From: RGIG3701 sp030530205
GTDB taxonomy: Bacteria; Planctomycetota; Planctomycetia; Pirellulales; Thermoguttaceae
Assembly (NCBI GenBank): GCA_030530205.1
Contig: JAUMVK010000013.1
Span: 24,090 to 88,089 of the forward strand
Length of the DNA: 64,000 nucleotides
Reading direction: 5' to 3'
Position numbers and translations under genes: made by a program. Of the stretch, positions 8,912 through 18,164 are shown in pieces (positions within the stretch are counted from its first letter, which is position 1; every line of letters starts with the position of its first letter). The notes under the pieces are model-generated. The model was not told the origin of the DNA, did not search any database, and was given only the letters and a program-made list of their open reading frames with translations.

Positions 8912-10537
8912 ATGAAAGTCCGTTTTACTGCCGCCTGCCTTTTGACGATTTTCCTTTTTTTAACCGGTTGTCGGGAGGAGAAAAAAATGGAATCCACCCC
9001 AGTCTCTGTTCCGCCCCAGAGAGAAGAGCTTGAAAACGCTTCGTTCCTGTGTTATGCCGATTCTGTGTACGTTGGAACGGAGAAACGTCAGGTTTTTCGC
9101 GTTGGCGAGACTCTTGAAGTGGAGAATTATTCCTCACTGGAGATCAAACGTTACGGGAAAAACGTGACGGCCAGCGTCACACATTCCGAACACCTCGCAA
9201 AAAACGGAAGGTTTCTGGGATCCAGGACCCAAATCGAAATGGGCGGCGCTCCGATGGTTTATGAGACGGGCGAGCCGAAAAGCGATGGACGGAATCTTTC
9301 GCTTGATGTGAAGGTCCAGAGCCAGAATATGACCCAGGCGCAAAGCGTGAAAACGGTTTTGCCGGAAGACTTGCCGAGGGAATCCGTCTCGGGTGGGTAT
9401 GGCGTAGAAACCGGACTGTTGCTCCAGCCGCTGAAACTCGGTGAAACCCGGCGGCTCGTGCGTTTCAATCCCACGATGCTGCGGTGGGAACTGGTCGATC
9501 TTCACGCGGAAGCGGCGGAAAACACAAAACTTCCCAGCGGCGCGGAATTCCCGCTTTTACGGGTGGAAACCCACTCCCAGATGCTTCAGGCCGATGGAAG
9601 TCCGGACCCGGGTCAGACCCAGAACGAGACGCTCTGGTGTGATGGAAAAGGCCTGGTCTGGAAACGTTTTTCTCCATTGATGAATCTGGCGTCGTGGCGT
9701 GTTTCGAAGGCCGAACTTGCGCGTTTTACGCAGACCGGCCAGTACCCGCCCGCGCCAACCGGGGGAAAACCGGCCTCTGAATTGGAAAAATCGTTTGATT
9801 TCGCGGAAAACCTGAACGTTCCGCTGAAGCTGACGGAGGGAAAGACCGCCGACTTCGTGAACAACGTGGAGGGAACGTACACGGTTTCGGCCACGGGAAA
9901 TGAATCGATTCGCGGGCTTTTTGAGAGTTCCGACTTTCAGGAGGTGGAGGCTCTTGACGATTTTCACCTCAAAATCACGGTCAGAAATTCAGGCGGCGAG
10001 CGCTTTGAGGACACGCCGGGAAGCGGTGAGACGCAGACTCCCACGCCAGACGAAACCTCCGCGGGGCCGATGATCCAGTCGGACGCGCCCGAAATTGCTG
10101 CCCTGGCCCAAAACGTTCTTCCGGGAGAAACCGACCCGGCCAAACTGGCTCCGGCGCTGGAACGTTTTGTCTTTGAGTTCATTGTGAATAAAAATTACTC
10201 GCGGGGGTTTGTGACTGCGCTCGAGGTGGCGACGAACCCGTCGGGCGACTGCACGGAACACGCGGTCCTCCTGGCGGCGCTGGCCCGAAACCGAAAAATC
10301 CCCGCGAGGATCGTGCAGGGACTGATTTACGAAAAGGATTCCGGCAAGATGGCGTGGCACGTCTGGAACGAGTTGTACGTGAACGGCCGCTGGGTCCCGT
10401 TTGATGCGACGATCGGGAAAGGTTTCGTCGGCGTGAATCATCTGAGGATCAACGCCGGGAGTTTTTCCACCGCGACGCTTGCCGGGACGCTTTTGCCTGC
10501 CGCGAAGCTCATCGGAAAAATCCGGATTGAGTATTAG
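8912..10537 (+). CDS. Lipoprotein with C-terminal transglutaminase-like domain
   Basis: This 541-aa protein begins with a lipoprotein signal (MKVRFTAACLLTIFLFLTGC) whose lipobox LTGC predicts membrane anchoring through its cysteine. Residues about 30-390 are beta-rich and unrecognised. The C-terminal third is a transglutaminase-core fold with the full catalytic triad in order: Cys in GDCTEHAVLLAALAR, His in MAWHVWNELYV and Asp in VPFDATIG. In bacteria such domains act as thiol proteases, peptide N-glycanase-like enzymes or protein cross-linkers. The ATG at 8876 would put 12 residues before the signal peptide, so 8912 is preferred. It lies 72 bases downstream of the large secreted protein and probably shares its transcript. 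Confidence 0.85.
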   Translation: MKVRFTAACLLTIFLFLTGCREEKKMESTPVSVPPQREELENASFLCYADSVYVGTEKRQVFRVGETLEVENYSSLEIKRYGKNVTASVTHSEHLAKNGRFLGSRTQIEMGGAPMVYETGEPKSDGRNLSLDVKVQSQNMTQAQSVKTVLPEDLPRESVSGGYGVETGLLLQPLKLGETRRLVRFNPTMLRWELVDLHAEAAENTKLPSGAEFPLLRVETHSQMLQADGSPDPGQTQNETLWCDGKGLVWKRFSPLMNLASWRVSKAELARFTQTGQYPPAPTGGKPASELEKSFDFAENLNVPLKLTEGKTADFVNNVEGTYTVSATGNESIRGLFESSDFQEVEALDDFHLKITVRNSGGERFEDTPGSGETQTPTPDETSAGPMIQSDAPEIAALAQNVLPGETDPAKLAPALERFVFEFIVNKNYSRGFVTALEVATNPSGDCTEHAVLLAALARNRKIPARIVQGLIYEKDSGKMAWHVWNELYVNGRWVPFDATIGKGFVGVNHLRINAGSFSTATLAGTLLPAAKLIGKIRIEY

Positions 10538-10559
10538 GCGGCCCTTAATTCGGCGCGTT

Positions 10560-11249
10560 TTAATCCTTTACTTCATCCACGATCGTCCCGGTGATCAGGA
10601 TTTTCTTGTCCTTGAATGTGAGCGTGTTCACTTGAATGATGTGCTTTTCAAACGCCAGGTCACCTTTACGCAGCGGCATACGAAGGACCATTTTCCCGTC
10701 CCGGTCCAAAACCTCAACGGGAAGCGAGGCGGAAGCCGCGCCACGCTGGATGATTTTCCGGAAAAGTTTTCCCGGCATTTTGATGGAACCGGCGGAAACG
10801 CTCAAAAGTTCCACATCTATAACATTGGGCTCACTGATTACCGGCACACATTCCAGAGAAACCACCCCTTTATATTCCGGTGTATCGACCGTCACGCCGG
10901 CCTGGATCCGGTCGGAAAGGATCACGCAGCGCGGATTTTTCAGCTGGTGCGGGATCATCCCCGGTCGTTTCTCGCCGATCGCGATCGCGAGCCAGTGGTT
11001 CAGTTCATCCTGCGAAAATTCCAGAAGCCAGATCCTTCCGAGTTTCATCCTGTGGCGGAGTAACTGGACTTTCTGCTCCATCGCCTGACTGTCTTTTTCA
11101 GCGTCCTGGCGTGACTCTTCCGAGATTTCAAGCTCTTTGTAAAATTCCGGGACCTGCTTGGCCGCGTGCCAGAACCAGAGTCCCAGACCGCCAATGAGGA
11201 GGACGAGGAAAAGCAAAACGTAAAGGAGGCAGCAAAAAAACTTTTTCAT
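10560..11249 (-). CDS. Membrane-anchored hypothetical protein
   Basis: This 229-aa protein has one N-terminal membrane helix (LLYVLLFLVLLIGGLGLWFW), then a short helical stretch with charged residues (EISEESRQDAEKDSQAMEQK) and a beta-rich extracytoplasmic domain. A segment FSQDELNHWLA near residue 78 begins that domain, and repeated phrases such as VTVDTPEYKGVVSLE and ILITGTIVDEV suggest a lipid-binding-like beta-sheet, but this is weak. I do not recognise the family. It is convergent with the transglutaminase lipoprotein (22-base gap) and sits 42 bases downstream of the cytochrome-like gene stop, so it may be the second gene of that transcript. Confidence 0.7.
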   Translation of the reverse strand: MKKFFCCLLYVLLFLVLLIGGLGLWFWHAAKQVPEFYKELEISEESRQDAEKDSQAMEQKVQLLRHRMKLGRIWLLEFSQDELNHWLAIAIGEKRPGMIPHQLKNPRCVILSDRIQAGVTVDTPEYKGVVSLECVPVISEPNVIDVELLSVSAGSIKMPGKLFRKIIQRGAASASLPVEVLDRDGKMVLRMPLRKGDLAFEKHIIQVNTLTFKDKKILITGTIVDEVKD

Positions 11250-11290
11250 TCTCTGTTCCCCATTATTCGTTATTCGTTCTTCATTATTCG

Positions 11291-14200
11291 TTACTTAACG
11301 GGTTTGTACCACTGCGCCTCGAAGTACTTCCGGTCCAGTTCGTATGGGTCGTACGACGCGTTGGGATCAGCGTCGATGGGGAGCAGGCCGTAACGGATCA
11401 TTTCCCGCAAGTAGGCCCAGCGAGGAACGAATCTCTGCGGGCAGTCGCGCCCATTGTTCGGGCTGGGGGTGATCATGCTGAATCGATTGTCCTCCTCGAG
11501 GATGTAGCGGCGGCCGCGTTCGATGCAGGCCAGGATCGTTTTGTAGTCCGGGTCGTTTGTGTCGGCGAAAATGACTTTTCCCGATTTCGCCTCGCACGTT
11601 CCCAGCCCGCCGGCGGATTTCGAGAGCGGACCGCGCACGGCTTTGGACTGTTCCGGGTACGAAAGATCAAAAATCACGTGGCGGTTGAACTTTCCATTAT
11701 CCTCCGTGAGCGTGTGCGCGACGAAGAGGTTCTGCTGGTGCGGCGGGAAATGGTCCACTTTGTAGTCCGTGTACAGATTGTACCGGCCGATCTCGCGGTC
11801 CTTCTCGGTCGGGCAGTGGCACGGGTCGCAGCGGCGCGTGATCACTTCTTCCATCGCGGCGGTTTCCGGCCAGTCTTTGTCGTTCCGGACGTTCCGGTTC
11901 TGCATGTAGTAGCCCAGACCGCCCGAGGCGTTGGCGGCGTACGTCCCGGCGTAGTTTGCGCCTGCGTCGAGCCAGCACCGGATGATCTTCTGCTCGTCTT
12001 CCGGCATATTAACGCCCTCGTGGTGGTTTTCAATGAGGCGGAGCAGTTCGCTGTTTCCTGTTCCGATCTCGTACGGGTCGAAATTGCTCATCGGCCGGTT
12101 TCGATTGTCGCCGAACATTTTGCGCCACGACATTTGCATGTAGCTGAACGTGTAAAGCGGGTTCCAGTGCCCGGAGCAGTTGAAACCGCCCTCTTCGCGG
12201 TCGGGATTGTGGCACTCGACGCAGTGTTTGTCGAGGATCGGCTGAATGTCCCGCGGGAAGCTGAAAATGTCCGGCACGCCCGCGACTTTTTCGGGGTTCA
12301 CCGGCGGGTTGCGCAGGATCTGGGAAATGCGTTCACGCTCGTCTGCGCCGGGGGTTTCGGTACGTTCCTCGTGGCAGCCGATGCAGACCGTGTTTTCGCC
12401 CGGCATCACCGAGGTGAACGAGTGCATTCGTTTCACGCAGTGGCCCTTTTCGTCCAGTGCGACGAACAGGAACGGGCGGCACGCGGGGAGGTTGAAGTAC
12501 GCCCGGCCGTCTTCCGTCACGGGGACGCGCCCGTACAGACGCTCGATCGTGAAGGTCCCGAACGTGGAGATCTGCTCCATCCCGCCCGAGTAGTGGATCG
12601 GCTTCGGAAGCGTCTCGTAAATCAGGAGTTCCTTGACCGTTCCGGGCTTCAGGTCCTTCATTTTGCGGCCTTTGTAAAGGTTGACGAGCGCCAGCGTGCC
12701 GTACTCCAGCGATGGGTTCGTCTGGTCGGCGATCAGTTCCTCCCGCTGGCGTTTCATGATCGGCCGCGGCTCGGAGATCCAGTACTTCGCCTCCGCGAGT
12801 TCCTTGGGAAGCTCGTAAATGACCTCTTCCTGACCTTTTCCGTTCAGGAGGATCAGCTTGTTTTCCGTGGCGGTTAGGAATTTATCCTCGCTAAACGCCC
12901 ACGGGTCACAGTGGTTCACGTGCTTCGAGATCCGGACGGCGCTTTCGTCCGCGTCCGGCCCTTTGCGCGGGTCCACGATCGTGACCGGGCCGTAATGTTC
13001 CGGCCGGCCGTGTCCCGGCGAGAAGACGCACACGATCTTGCTCGAGTTGGGGATCGGTTTCGGCGCCAGCATACAAATGTACGGCTTCTGGTTTCCGTAA
13101 AAGACCATCTGGCGCGTGCCGTCCGGGTTCATCGTCCAAAGGTGGTGGTACGTGACCTGCTCGCGGTCCACGTACTCCCAGCGCATGTAAATGACCTGGC
13201 CGTTCGGGAGCATCCACGGCGTATTGTCCTGCTCGACGTTGCACGAAAGCTGGCGGATGTTCTTCCCGTCCCCGTCGCATTTGTAGATCGTGCCGACCTG
13301 GGTCAGCCAGCAGTTCACCCACCGCTGGGCGCGGGTCGAGCAGAAAATGATGCTCCCGTCGGGGCAGTACGTCGGCTCGTAGTCGTCCCAGCCCGGAGGC
13401 GCAAAGTCGCGGTGCTCGTTCAGAGGTGCGGCGCTGGTACGGTGCTCGTCGGTTTCCAGCGGCGTGACCCCTTCGGGGAGTTTCAGCGGCGCGTCCTCAC
13501 CCACGCCGGTGATCTGTTTCAGGCCGGTCCCGTCGAGGTTCATTTCGTAGAGACTGTAGTGCTTCTTCCCGCTCGGCAGGTACGCGAAAATGAACTTTTT
13601 GCAGTCGTAATGGATCTGCATGTCGCGGATGTTCCCGCCTTTGTCTTCGAAGATCTTGCGGCATTCTTTCGTCTTCACGTTGTAAATGTAGATCGCGCCT
13701 CCGGAGTTCATCGGGAAGGGGAGGCGGCACACATTATCGCCGTAGTACCCGAACGAGGCGTACCAGTGCTCCATCGCGGGTTTACGCGTGCAGAAAAGGA
13801 TCTCCTCCGGCATTCCCGCCTCGAGGAACGAGTCGAGCATGGAGGGCTGCGGCGGCGCGGGGAGTTCCTCGGCCTTTTCGCGCACGCAGAGGTAGTCGTA
13901 GAAGAAGAAGGAGCCTTTGTCGAGCGTGATTTTCAGCGTGTTCCTGCCCTTTCGGATCGCGCCGGCGGGAATTTCGACCACGAACGGAACGCTCGACCCG
14001 GAGGCGGTGAACGACTGCCACGGGCCCTGGACCATTCCGGGATTCGGGACCTTTTTGACGGGCGATCCCACCCCGTTCGTTTCGACGTGCATTTCGGAGC
14101 CGAGGTTGGAAATCCCGTGGCAGACGCCGATGACGAGGAACATTTTCCCCTGGTCGGCCGGGGAGTCAAACTCGATCTCGGAGGTGAAACGGCGGAAACC

Positions 14201-14515
14201 CGCTTTCGCCTCGGCCGTGCCCCAGTGCCACGGGGACCAGTCCGCCGCGGTGTTTTTCCCGACCACGTACTTCAAAAACGGGACCGGCTGCGATTTGTCC
14301 GGGACTTTGGCGGCAAAATCCGCCCACTCCGGCAGAAACTTGAACTCGGCCGGGGAGAAATCCTTCTCGCCGATGGCAAACAGAACGTCCGGCGGAAGGG
14401 CCGCGGCAGCGTCGTCGGAGAAAACCGGCTGGGGGCGCAAAACCGTCATGAAAACGGCCAGCGCGAGAAAAAATCCAGTCCTCAGAAGCATCGAAAACGG
14501 GGTGGGGTGAAGCAT
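11291..14515 (-). CDS. Secreted multi-haem-motif protein with hydrazine-synthase-alpha-like propeller region
   Basis: This 1,074-aa exported protein begins with a hydrophobic signal (LLRTGFFLALAVFMTVLRPQ). Residues about 230-600 contain propeller-type repeats of the PD40/WD40-like kind (MNLDGTGLKQITG, YEPTYCPDGSIIFCSTRAQR, MNPDGTRQMVFYG). This arrangement is abundant in planctomycetes and resembles the hydrazine synthase alpha middle domain. Three CXXCH c-type haem motifs follow: CIGCH near 708, CVECH near 763 and CDPCH near 894. They predict periplasmic electron transfer or redox sensing. Hydrazine synthesis itself is unlikely, since nothing else here suggests anammox. The start is set by AAAGGAG seven bases upstream. 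A strong promoter and a palindromic operator precede it (14537-14585). It may share its transcript with the gene at 10560-11249. Confidence 0.82.
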   Translation of the reverse strand: MLHPTPFSMLLRTGFFLALAVFMTVLRPQPVFSDDAAAALPPDVLFAIGEKDFSPAEFKFLPEWADFAAKVPDKSQPVPFLKYVVGKNTAADWSPWHWGTAEAKAGFRRFTSEIEFDSPADQGKMFLVIGVCHGISNLGSEMHVETNGVGSPVKKVPNPGMVQGPWQSFTASGSSVPFVVEIPAGAIRKGRNTLKITLDKGSFFFYDYLCVREKAEELPAPPQPSMLDSFLEAGMPEEILFCTRKPAMEHWYASFGYYGDNVCRLPFPMNSGGAIYIYNVKTKECRKIFEDKGGNIRDMQIHYDCKKFIFAYLPSGKKHYSLYEMNLDGTGLKQITGVGEDAPLKLPEGVTPLETDEHRTSAAPLNEHRDFAPPGWDDYEPTYCPDGSIIFCSTRAQRWVNCWLTQVGTIYKCDGDGKNIRQLSCNVEQDNTPWMLPNGQVIYMRWEYVDREQVTYHHLWTMNPDGTRQMVFYGNQKPYICMLAPKPIPNSSKIVCVFSPGHGRPEHYGPVTIVDPRKGPDADESAVRISKHVNHCDPWAFSEDKFLTATENKLILLNGKGQEEVIYELPKELAEAKYWISEPRPIMKRQREELIADQTNPSLEYGTLALVNLYKGRKMKDLKPGTVKELLIYETLPKPIHYSGGMEQISTFGTFTIERLYGRVPVTEDGRAYFNLPACRPFLFVALDEKGHCVKRMHSFTSVMPGENTVCIGCHEERTETPGADERERISQILRNPPVNPEKVAGVPDIFSFPRDIQPILDKHCVECHNPDREEGGFNCSGHWNPLYTFSYMQMSWRKMFGDNRNRPMSNFDPYEIGTGNSELLRLIENHHEGVNMPEDEQKIIRCWLDAGANYAGTYAANASGGLGYYMQNRNVRNDKDWPETAAMEEVITRRCDPCHCPTEKDREIGRYNLYTDYKVDHFPPHQQNLFVAHTLTEDNGKFNRHVIFDLSYPEQSKAVRGPLSKSAGGLGTCEAKSGKVIFADTNDPDYKTILACIERGRRYILEEDNRFSMITPSPNNGRDCPQRFVPRWAYLREMIRYGLLPIDADPNASYDPYELDRKYFEAQWYKPVK

Positions 14516-14536
14516 AAAAAAACTCCTTTGATTTTA

Positions 14537-14556
14537 ATGGTTAAGCGATTAACCAT
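14537..14556. promoter_or_regulatory. LacI-type palindromic operator at the start site of the haem-motif gene
   Basis: The 20-base palindrome ATGGTTAAGCGATTAACCAT has 8-bp perfect arms around GCGA and an internal TTAA-CG-TTAA pattern like LacI-family operators. It directly abuts the -10 box, so it covers the expected start of transcription and a bound repressor there would block initiation. Confidence 0.65.
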
Positions 14557-14585
14557 AGTATAGCACATTTCGGGAGGGGTTTCAA
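14557..14585 (-). promoter_or_regulatory. Sigma70 promoter of the haem-motif gene
   Basis: On the minus strand TTGAAA (14580-14585) and TATACT (14557-14562) are separated by exactly 17 bases. The predicted start of transcription lies inside the palindrome at 14537-14556. Confidence 0.72.
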
Positions 14586-14602
14586 GCGGGGCCGGTTTTT
14601 TT

Positions 14603-14709
14603 TCTGGGAGTTTTTCCGGGAGAGGCTGGGAGTTTGCTGGGAATTTTGTTGGAATTTTCTTGGAATTATCTGGGAATTATCTGGGATGTTCTTGGAGTTT
14701 CTGGGAGGG
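14603..14709. repeat. Degenerate 11-base tandem repeat
   Basis: Read on the minus strand, units of the type CCCAGATAATT recur about eight times with a period of 10-12 bases and drift in sequence (CCAAGAAAATT, CCAACAAAATT, CCCAGCAAACT). Two adjacent units are identical. The array starts a few bases after the cbiO stop codon and ends just upstream of the haem-motif gene promoter. Confidence 0.7.
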
Positions 14710-14713
14710 GATT

Positions 14714-15418
14714 CTACGCCAGGCCGCACTCCATCAGGAGCGTTTCGTCCTTCAGAAGCTCCTCCGTGAGGCCGGAGGCGTGGATCCTGCCGTCCTTCAG
14801 GATCAGGCAGAACGGGCAGACGCGCGCCGCAAAAAGAAGGTCGTGCGTCGCCACCAGTTTCATCATTTCGAGCGAGTTCAAATACTCCGCCAGCTCGCGG
14901 CAGCCGCGCGGGTCCAGCATGCTCGTCGGCTCGTCCAGAAGCACCGCCTCGGGGTGCATCGCCAGCACGCCGGCCAGCGCCGCCCGACGTTTTTCCCCGC
15001 CGGAGAGGGTGGAAACGCTCCGCTCGGCAAGCGGTACGATCCCCATTTTTCCCAGCGCCTCATCAACGCGGTGTTTCACTTCCTCGGAGTCGAGTTCCAT
15101 GTGCGTCGGCCCAAAGGAAACGTCCTCCCGGACGGTCTGTGAAAAGAGCTGATCGTCGGAGTTCTGAAAAACCAGCCCGACCCGGCGGCGGATCTGGGTG
15201 AGGTGGCCTTTTCCGACCGGCATTTCATCGACGAGGATTTGCCCGGAGGTGAGGGGACGCAAGCCGAGCACGGCCTCCAGAAGCGTGGACTTCCCGGCCC
15301 CATTCGCACCGAGAATGGCCGCGGAGGGCGTTTTTTCCGAGTCAAACGTCCAGGAAACGTCCTCAAGCGCGGACACGCCGCCGCGGGAAATCGTCACGTT
15401 ACGAAATTCGATGATCAT
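14714..15418 (-). CDS. cbiO: ECF-type cobalt/nickel transporter ATPase CbiO
   Basis: This 234-aa ABC ATPase energises metal uptake together with CbiM and CbiQ. Walker A is GANGAGKST (37-45), the Q-loop is FQNSDDQLF, the signature is LSGGEKRR (138-145) and Walker B is VLLDEP (159-164). The QNxDDQLF sequence is typical of ECF ATPases of the CbiO/EcfA type. The length is slightly shorter than most CbiO proteins. No strong ribosome-binding site precedes the ATG. The gene is separated from cbiQ by a 2.5-kb Sel1-repeat gene, although normally the genes adjoin. Substrate (Co or Ni) cannot be settled from sequence, and no cobalamin genes are in the window. Confidence 0.9.
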   Translation of the reverse strand: MIIEFRNVTISRGGVSALEDVSWTFDSEKTPSAAILGANGAGKSTLLEAVLGLRPLTSGQILVDEMPVGKGHLTQIRRRVGLVFQNSDDQLFSQTVREDVSFGPTHMELDSEEVKHRVDEALGKMGIVPLAERSVSTLSGGEKRRAALAGVLAMHPEAVLLDEPTSMLDPRGCRELAEYLNSLEMMKLVATHDLLFAARVCPFCLILKDGRIHASGLTEELLKDETLLMECGLA

Positions 15419-15537
15419 GGGAAGTGAATAAAGGGCCGAAATGAATAATACTACAATGGTCCAGGCGTGTTTGTCAACCCCAAAAGGATTTGGTGGAAAA
15501 AGGATAAAAGCCTGTTCCCACCTTTAAGATTTCAGGT

Positions 15538-17994
15538 TTAATAAGATACTCCCATTTGGCGTAATCTTTCTTTTGCCTTTTCATTTCCTTTTCGTGCCGC
15601 GACACGATACCATAAAATAGCATCAGTATTATTTTTTAACAGCTCATAACAAATACCCAAGTACAATGAGGCAGCGGGATGCCCATTATCGTGTGCTTGT
15701 CTGAAATAGTAAATAGCGGAATTGTAGTTTTGCGTGACCCCATTGCCGGTAAAATAATTCATCCCCGTCTGGAAATAGTCAATATCTCCAGAAGAACCAC
15801 CGGATTGAGAACCACCCGACGAGTATGTTGATTGGTAACTGTTGGAAGATGGATTATCCTGAAGAAACTTTTTAGCGAGTTCCTCACCTTTATCTGCTGC
15901 TTTGCGTATCCAGGCAATTCCTTCGTTGTAGCTTTTAGGAACCCCTTTACCTCCAATATACTTTAAACCTAATAAGTACATTGCAGGAGCGTCATCTCCT
16001 TGGGCAGCTTTTAGCAGATAGTCTTTTGACTTGGAAAAATCAATTTCAGTTCCAAATCCAAATTCGTAACACAGCGCTAACAATCGAAGAGAATAAGGAG
16101 CAAGGCTTTCTTCAGGAATTTCCAAGAATAAGTCTAATGATTTTTGGTAGTCTTTTTCAATATAGTAACACCTTGCCAAACCTTGTTTTCCTGTTAAATC
16201 AGGGTTTGGTTCTTTAGAGGCAAGTTCATAGTATTCGATTGCTTTTTTAAGGTCTTTCTCAATATCCCTTCCCATTTCATATGTGAGACCTAAAAGGGCG
16301 TAAGCATGTTTATATTCCTGACTTGCGGATTTTTTAAGTAAATCCAAACCTTTGGCAGTATTCTTTTCGACTCCGATGCCCAAAAGATAACATCTGCCTA
16401 ATTCGCATTGTGCTGCTTCATCATCTTTGTCTACACCTTTTTGATACCATTTAACGGCCTCAGTATAATTGTCTTCGTTTTCATAGACAGCACCCAGAAG
16501 AGCTACTACTGGTGCACCCAACTCAATCGCTTTTAACAGCCATTTTTTGGCATCAGAATAATTTTGATCCAAAAAAGAATGAAATCCTAGTTTGGCACAA
16601 GCTTTAGGAAAATCATTTTCCGCAGATTTCAGGAGCCACTTGTTACTTTCCGCTTCATTTTCTTCGACACCTGTTCCGCGAGAATAACAACGTGACAATT
16701 CAAACTGCATTTCCGCATCACCGGCTTCCGCGAGTTTCTTAATCTCCGTGAACCTTTGATTTTCATCTTCCAGTAAATTCCAGCCCAAGTATTTCCCATC
16801 GAACAGGCCGTCTTTAGCCCACGTTTCCAAAGTTTCTCTGAACGGGATGAGCGTGGTGAGGGGCTGGGAGTGACGAGCTTCAAGGAATTCACGAGAGACC
16901 AGAATAATGTCAAAAACCCGATCTTTGCGAGGCTTAATTTTCGTCAAGTCTGTTACAGGCTTGCCGTTCCACCCAAAAAGTACAAATGCCGAAGCTTTTT
17001 TTTTCGGCTTTATCGGGATACCTGCGACCGAGAAGAGTACTCCGTCCTTGAACTCGAGAAAATCATCCTCTTCGAACTCATCATTGAGCACTTCCAGCGC
17101 TTCAAGCAACGTGTATTTGCTCTTTTTATAGCATTTGAATTCCCACTTTCGGCTGGCCTGGTCGGCAATCAGATAAACCGTAAAATGCGGGATGGATTGG
17201 AACGACTGTGTAAATGCGTCATCATATTCTTCACCAGTATTTTTGCCGGTGATTTGAATCTGACTGTCCAGAATCCGAATATCAGGCGCGGAATTCAGAA
17301 GTGCGGTTTTTCCGGAATTGTCCAGAGGCAGCACAAACTGACACGGGTACTTGCGCCCTGTCGCGGGAATACGGAAAGAGGGATTGACTGGAATTGCATC
17401 ACCGAGGTGTTCATTATTACAGTAAATGGGAATCGTGTTAGAGGATTCTCTACTAAATTTGAGGGTTTCTTCCGAACGATTGACGAAATTCACCGTAAAG
17501 ATTAGCTGGCGGTTGAATTTGGTTGTTACCCCTGCCGCGACTTCAGTCGCGGAAGTCGTTCGCAGCGAATTGTTCTGCTCGGTTTTAACCCATTCTTTTG
17601 TGTTTGAGGTTTCATCTAAATTCTCATTTTTAAAACCTAGTCCGGCATTCATACTATAGGTACTAGAGAGACCAAAGGAGGCTAAAAATGACTCTCCGAA
17701 ACCTATGCCAGTATGTAATTTTGATTCAACTGAACCATTCCAATGGTCGGAATCGGATTCTCTGGAAAGTTGAGAGTTCGCATTTTTGGTGGTCTTGCCT
17801 GTTCCTGCTGTCCGTTCATTGACGGCTTTGGAACGCCATTCATAACTTTCCGTCTGCGATTCTTCGACATTCCAGACAATTTGGATGGAGTCGATACTCC
17901 AAGTGAGCGGTCGGTCTATCAGCTCCGGCTCTTGTGCCGAAGCAAAACCAGCCGTGAGACAAAAAACACAAAGGGCGGTGAAAAAACGTTTCAT
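15538..17994 (-). CDS. Secreted Sel1/TPR-repeat protein with an N-terminal beta-rich domain
   Basis: This 818-aa protein starts with a signal peptide (MKRFFTALCVFCLTAGFASA) and a GGAG ribosome-binding site. Residues about 25-400 are unrecognised and rich in Ser/Asn/Thr and beta-type sequence. The rest contains at least eight Sel1-like repeats (AEMQFELSRCYSRGTGVEENE, AAQCELGRCYLLGIGVEKN, PAMYLLGLKYIGGKGVPKS), interrupted near 700-735 by a Ser/Gly-rich linker (YSSGGSQSGGSSG). Sel1 arrays mediate protein-protein contacts. Its base composition is clearly more AT-rich than cbiM, cbiQ and cbiO around it. It has its own promoter (18039-18066). It therefore looks like an insertion between cbiQ and cbiO rather than a transporter component. 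Confidence 0.85.
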   Translation of the reverse strand: MKRFFTALCVFCLTAGFASAQEPELIDRPLTWSIDSIQIVWNVEESQTESYEWRSKAVNERTAGTGKTTKNANSQLSRESDSDHWNGSVESKLHTGIGFGESFLASFGLSSTYSMNAGLGFKNENLDETSNTKEWVKTEQNNSLRTTSATEVAAGVTTKFNRQLIFTVNFVNRSEETLKFSRESSNTIPIYCNNEHLGDAIPVNPSFRIPATGRKYPCQFVLPLDNSGKTALLNSAPDIRILDSQIQITGKNTGEEYDDAFTQSFQSIPHFTVYLIADQASRKWEFKCYKKSKYTLLEALEVLNDEFEEDDFLEFKDGVLFSVAGIPIKPKKKASAFVLFGWNGKPVTDLTKIKPRKDRVFDIILVSREFLEARHSQPLTTLIPFRETLETWAKDGLFDGKYLGWNLLEDENQRFTEIKKLAEAGDAEMQFELSRCYSRGTGVEENEAESNKWLLKSAENDFPKACAKLGFHSFLDQNYSDAKKWLLKAIELGAPVVALLGAVYENEDNYTEAVKWYQKGVDKDDEAAQCELGRCYLLGIGVEKNTAKGLDLLKKSASQEYKHAYALLGLTYEMGRDIEKDLKKAIEYYELASKEPNPDLTGKQGLARCYYIEKDYQKSLDLFLEIPEESLAPYSLRLLALCYEFGFGTEIDFSKSKDYLLKAAQGDDAPAMYLLGLKYIGGKGVPKSYNEGIAWIRKAADKGEELAKKFLQDNPSSNSYQSTYSSGGSQSGGSSGDIDYFQTGMNYFTGNGVTQNYNSAIYYFRQAHDNGHPAASLYLGICYELLKNNTDAILWYRVAARKGNEKAKERLRQMGVSY

Positions 17995-18038
17995 GACAGG
18001 AACTCCGATACAAATGATAGAGTAAGGACTTTTTATTA

Positions 18039-18066
18039 ATTGTAAAACATTTCAACCCAAAATCAA
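18039..18066 (-). promoter_or_regulatory. Sigma70 promoter of the Sel1-repeat gene
   Basis: On the minus strand, TTGATT (18061-18066) and TACAAT (18039-18044) are 16 bases apart. The start codon at 17994 lies about 38 bases beyond the predicted start of transcription. Confidence 0.62.
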
Positions 18067-18164
18067 GGGGGTGGGGAAATTTTTCCCCATTAATAGAACG
18101 AAGATGTGTTATTTTTTAAAGAAATTTTTTGAAAATCAAATCCCAAAAATCAGGAGGGCGAAAA

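Noticed and set aside
11291..14515. Anammox hydrazine synthase
   Set aside because: Only a hydrazine-synthase-alpha-like repeat region is present, the other subunits and anammox genes are absent, and such proteins are common in non-anammox planctomycetes.
12911..14563. A 550-codon plus-strand frame opposite the haem-motif gene
   Set aside because: It is antisense to a well-supported gene, has no recognisable domain and is Arg/Val/His-rich, as expected of a shadow frame in GC-rich coding DNA.
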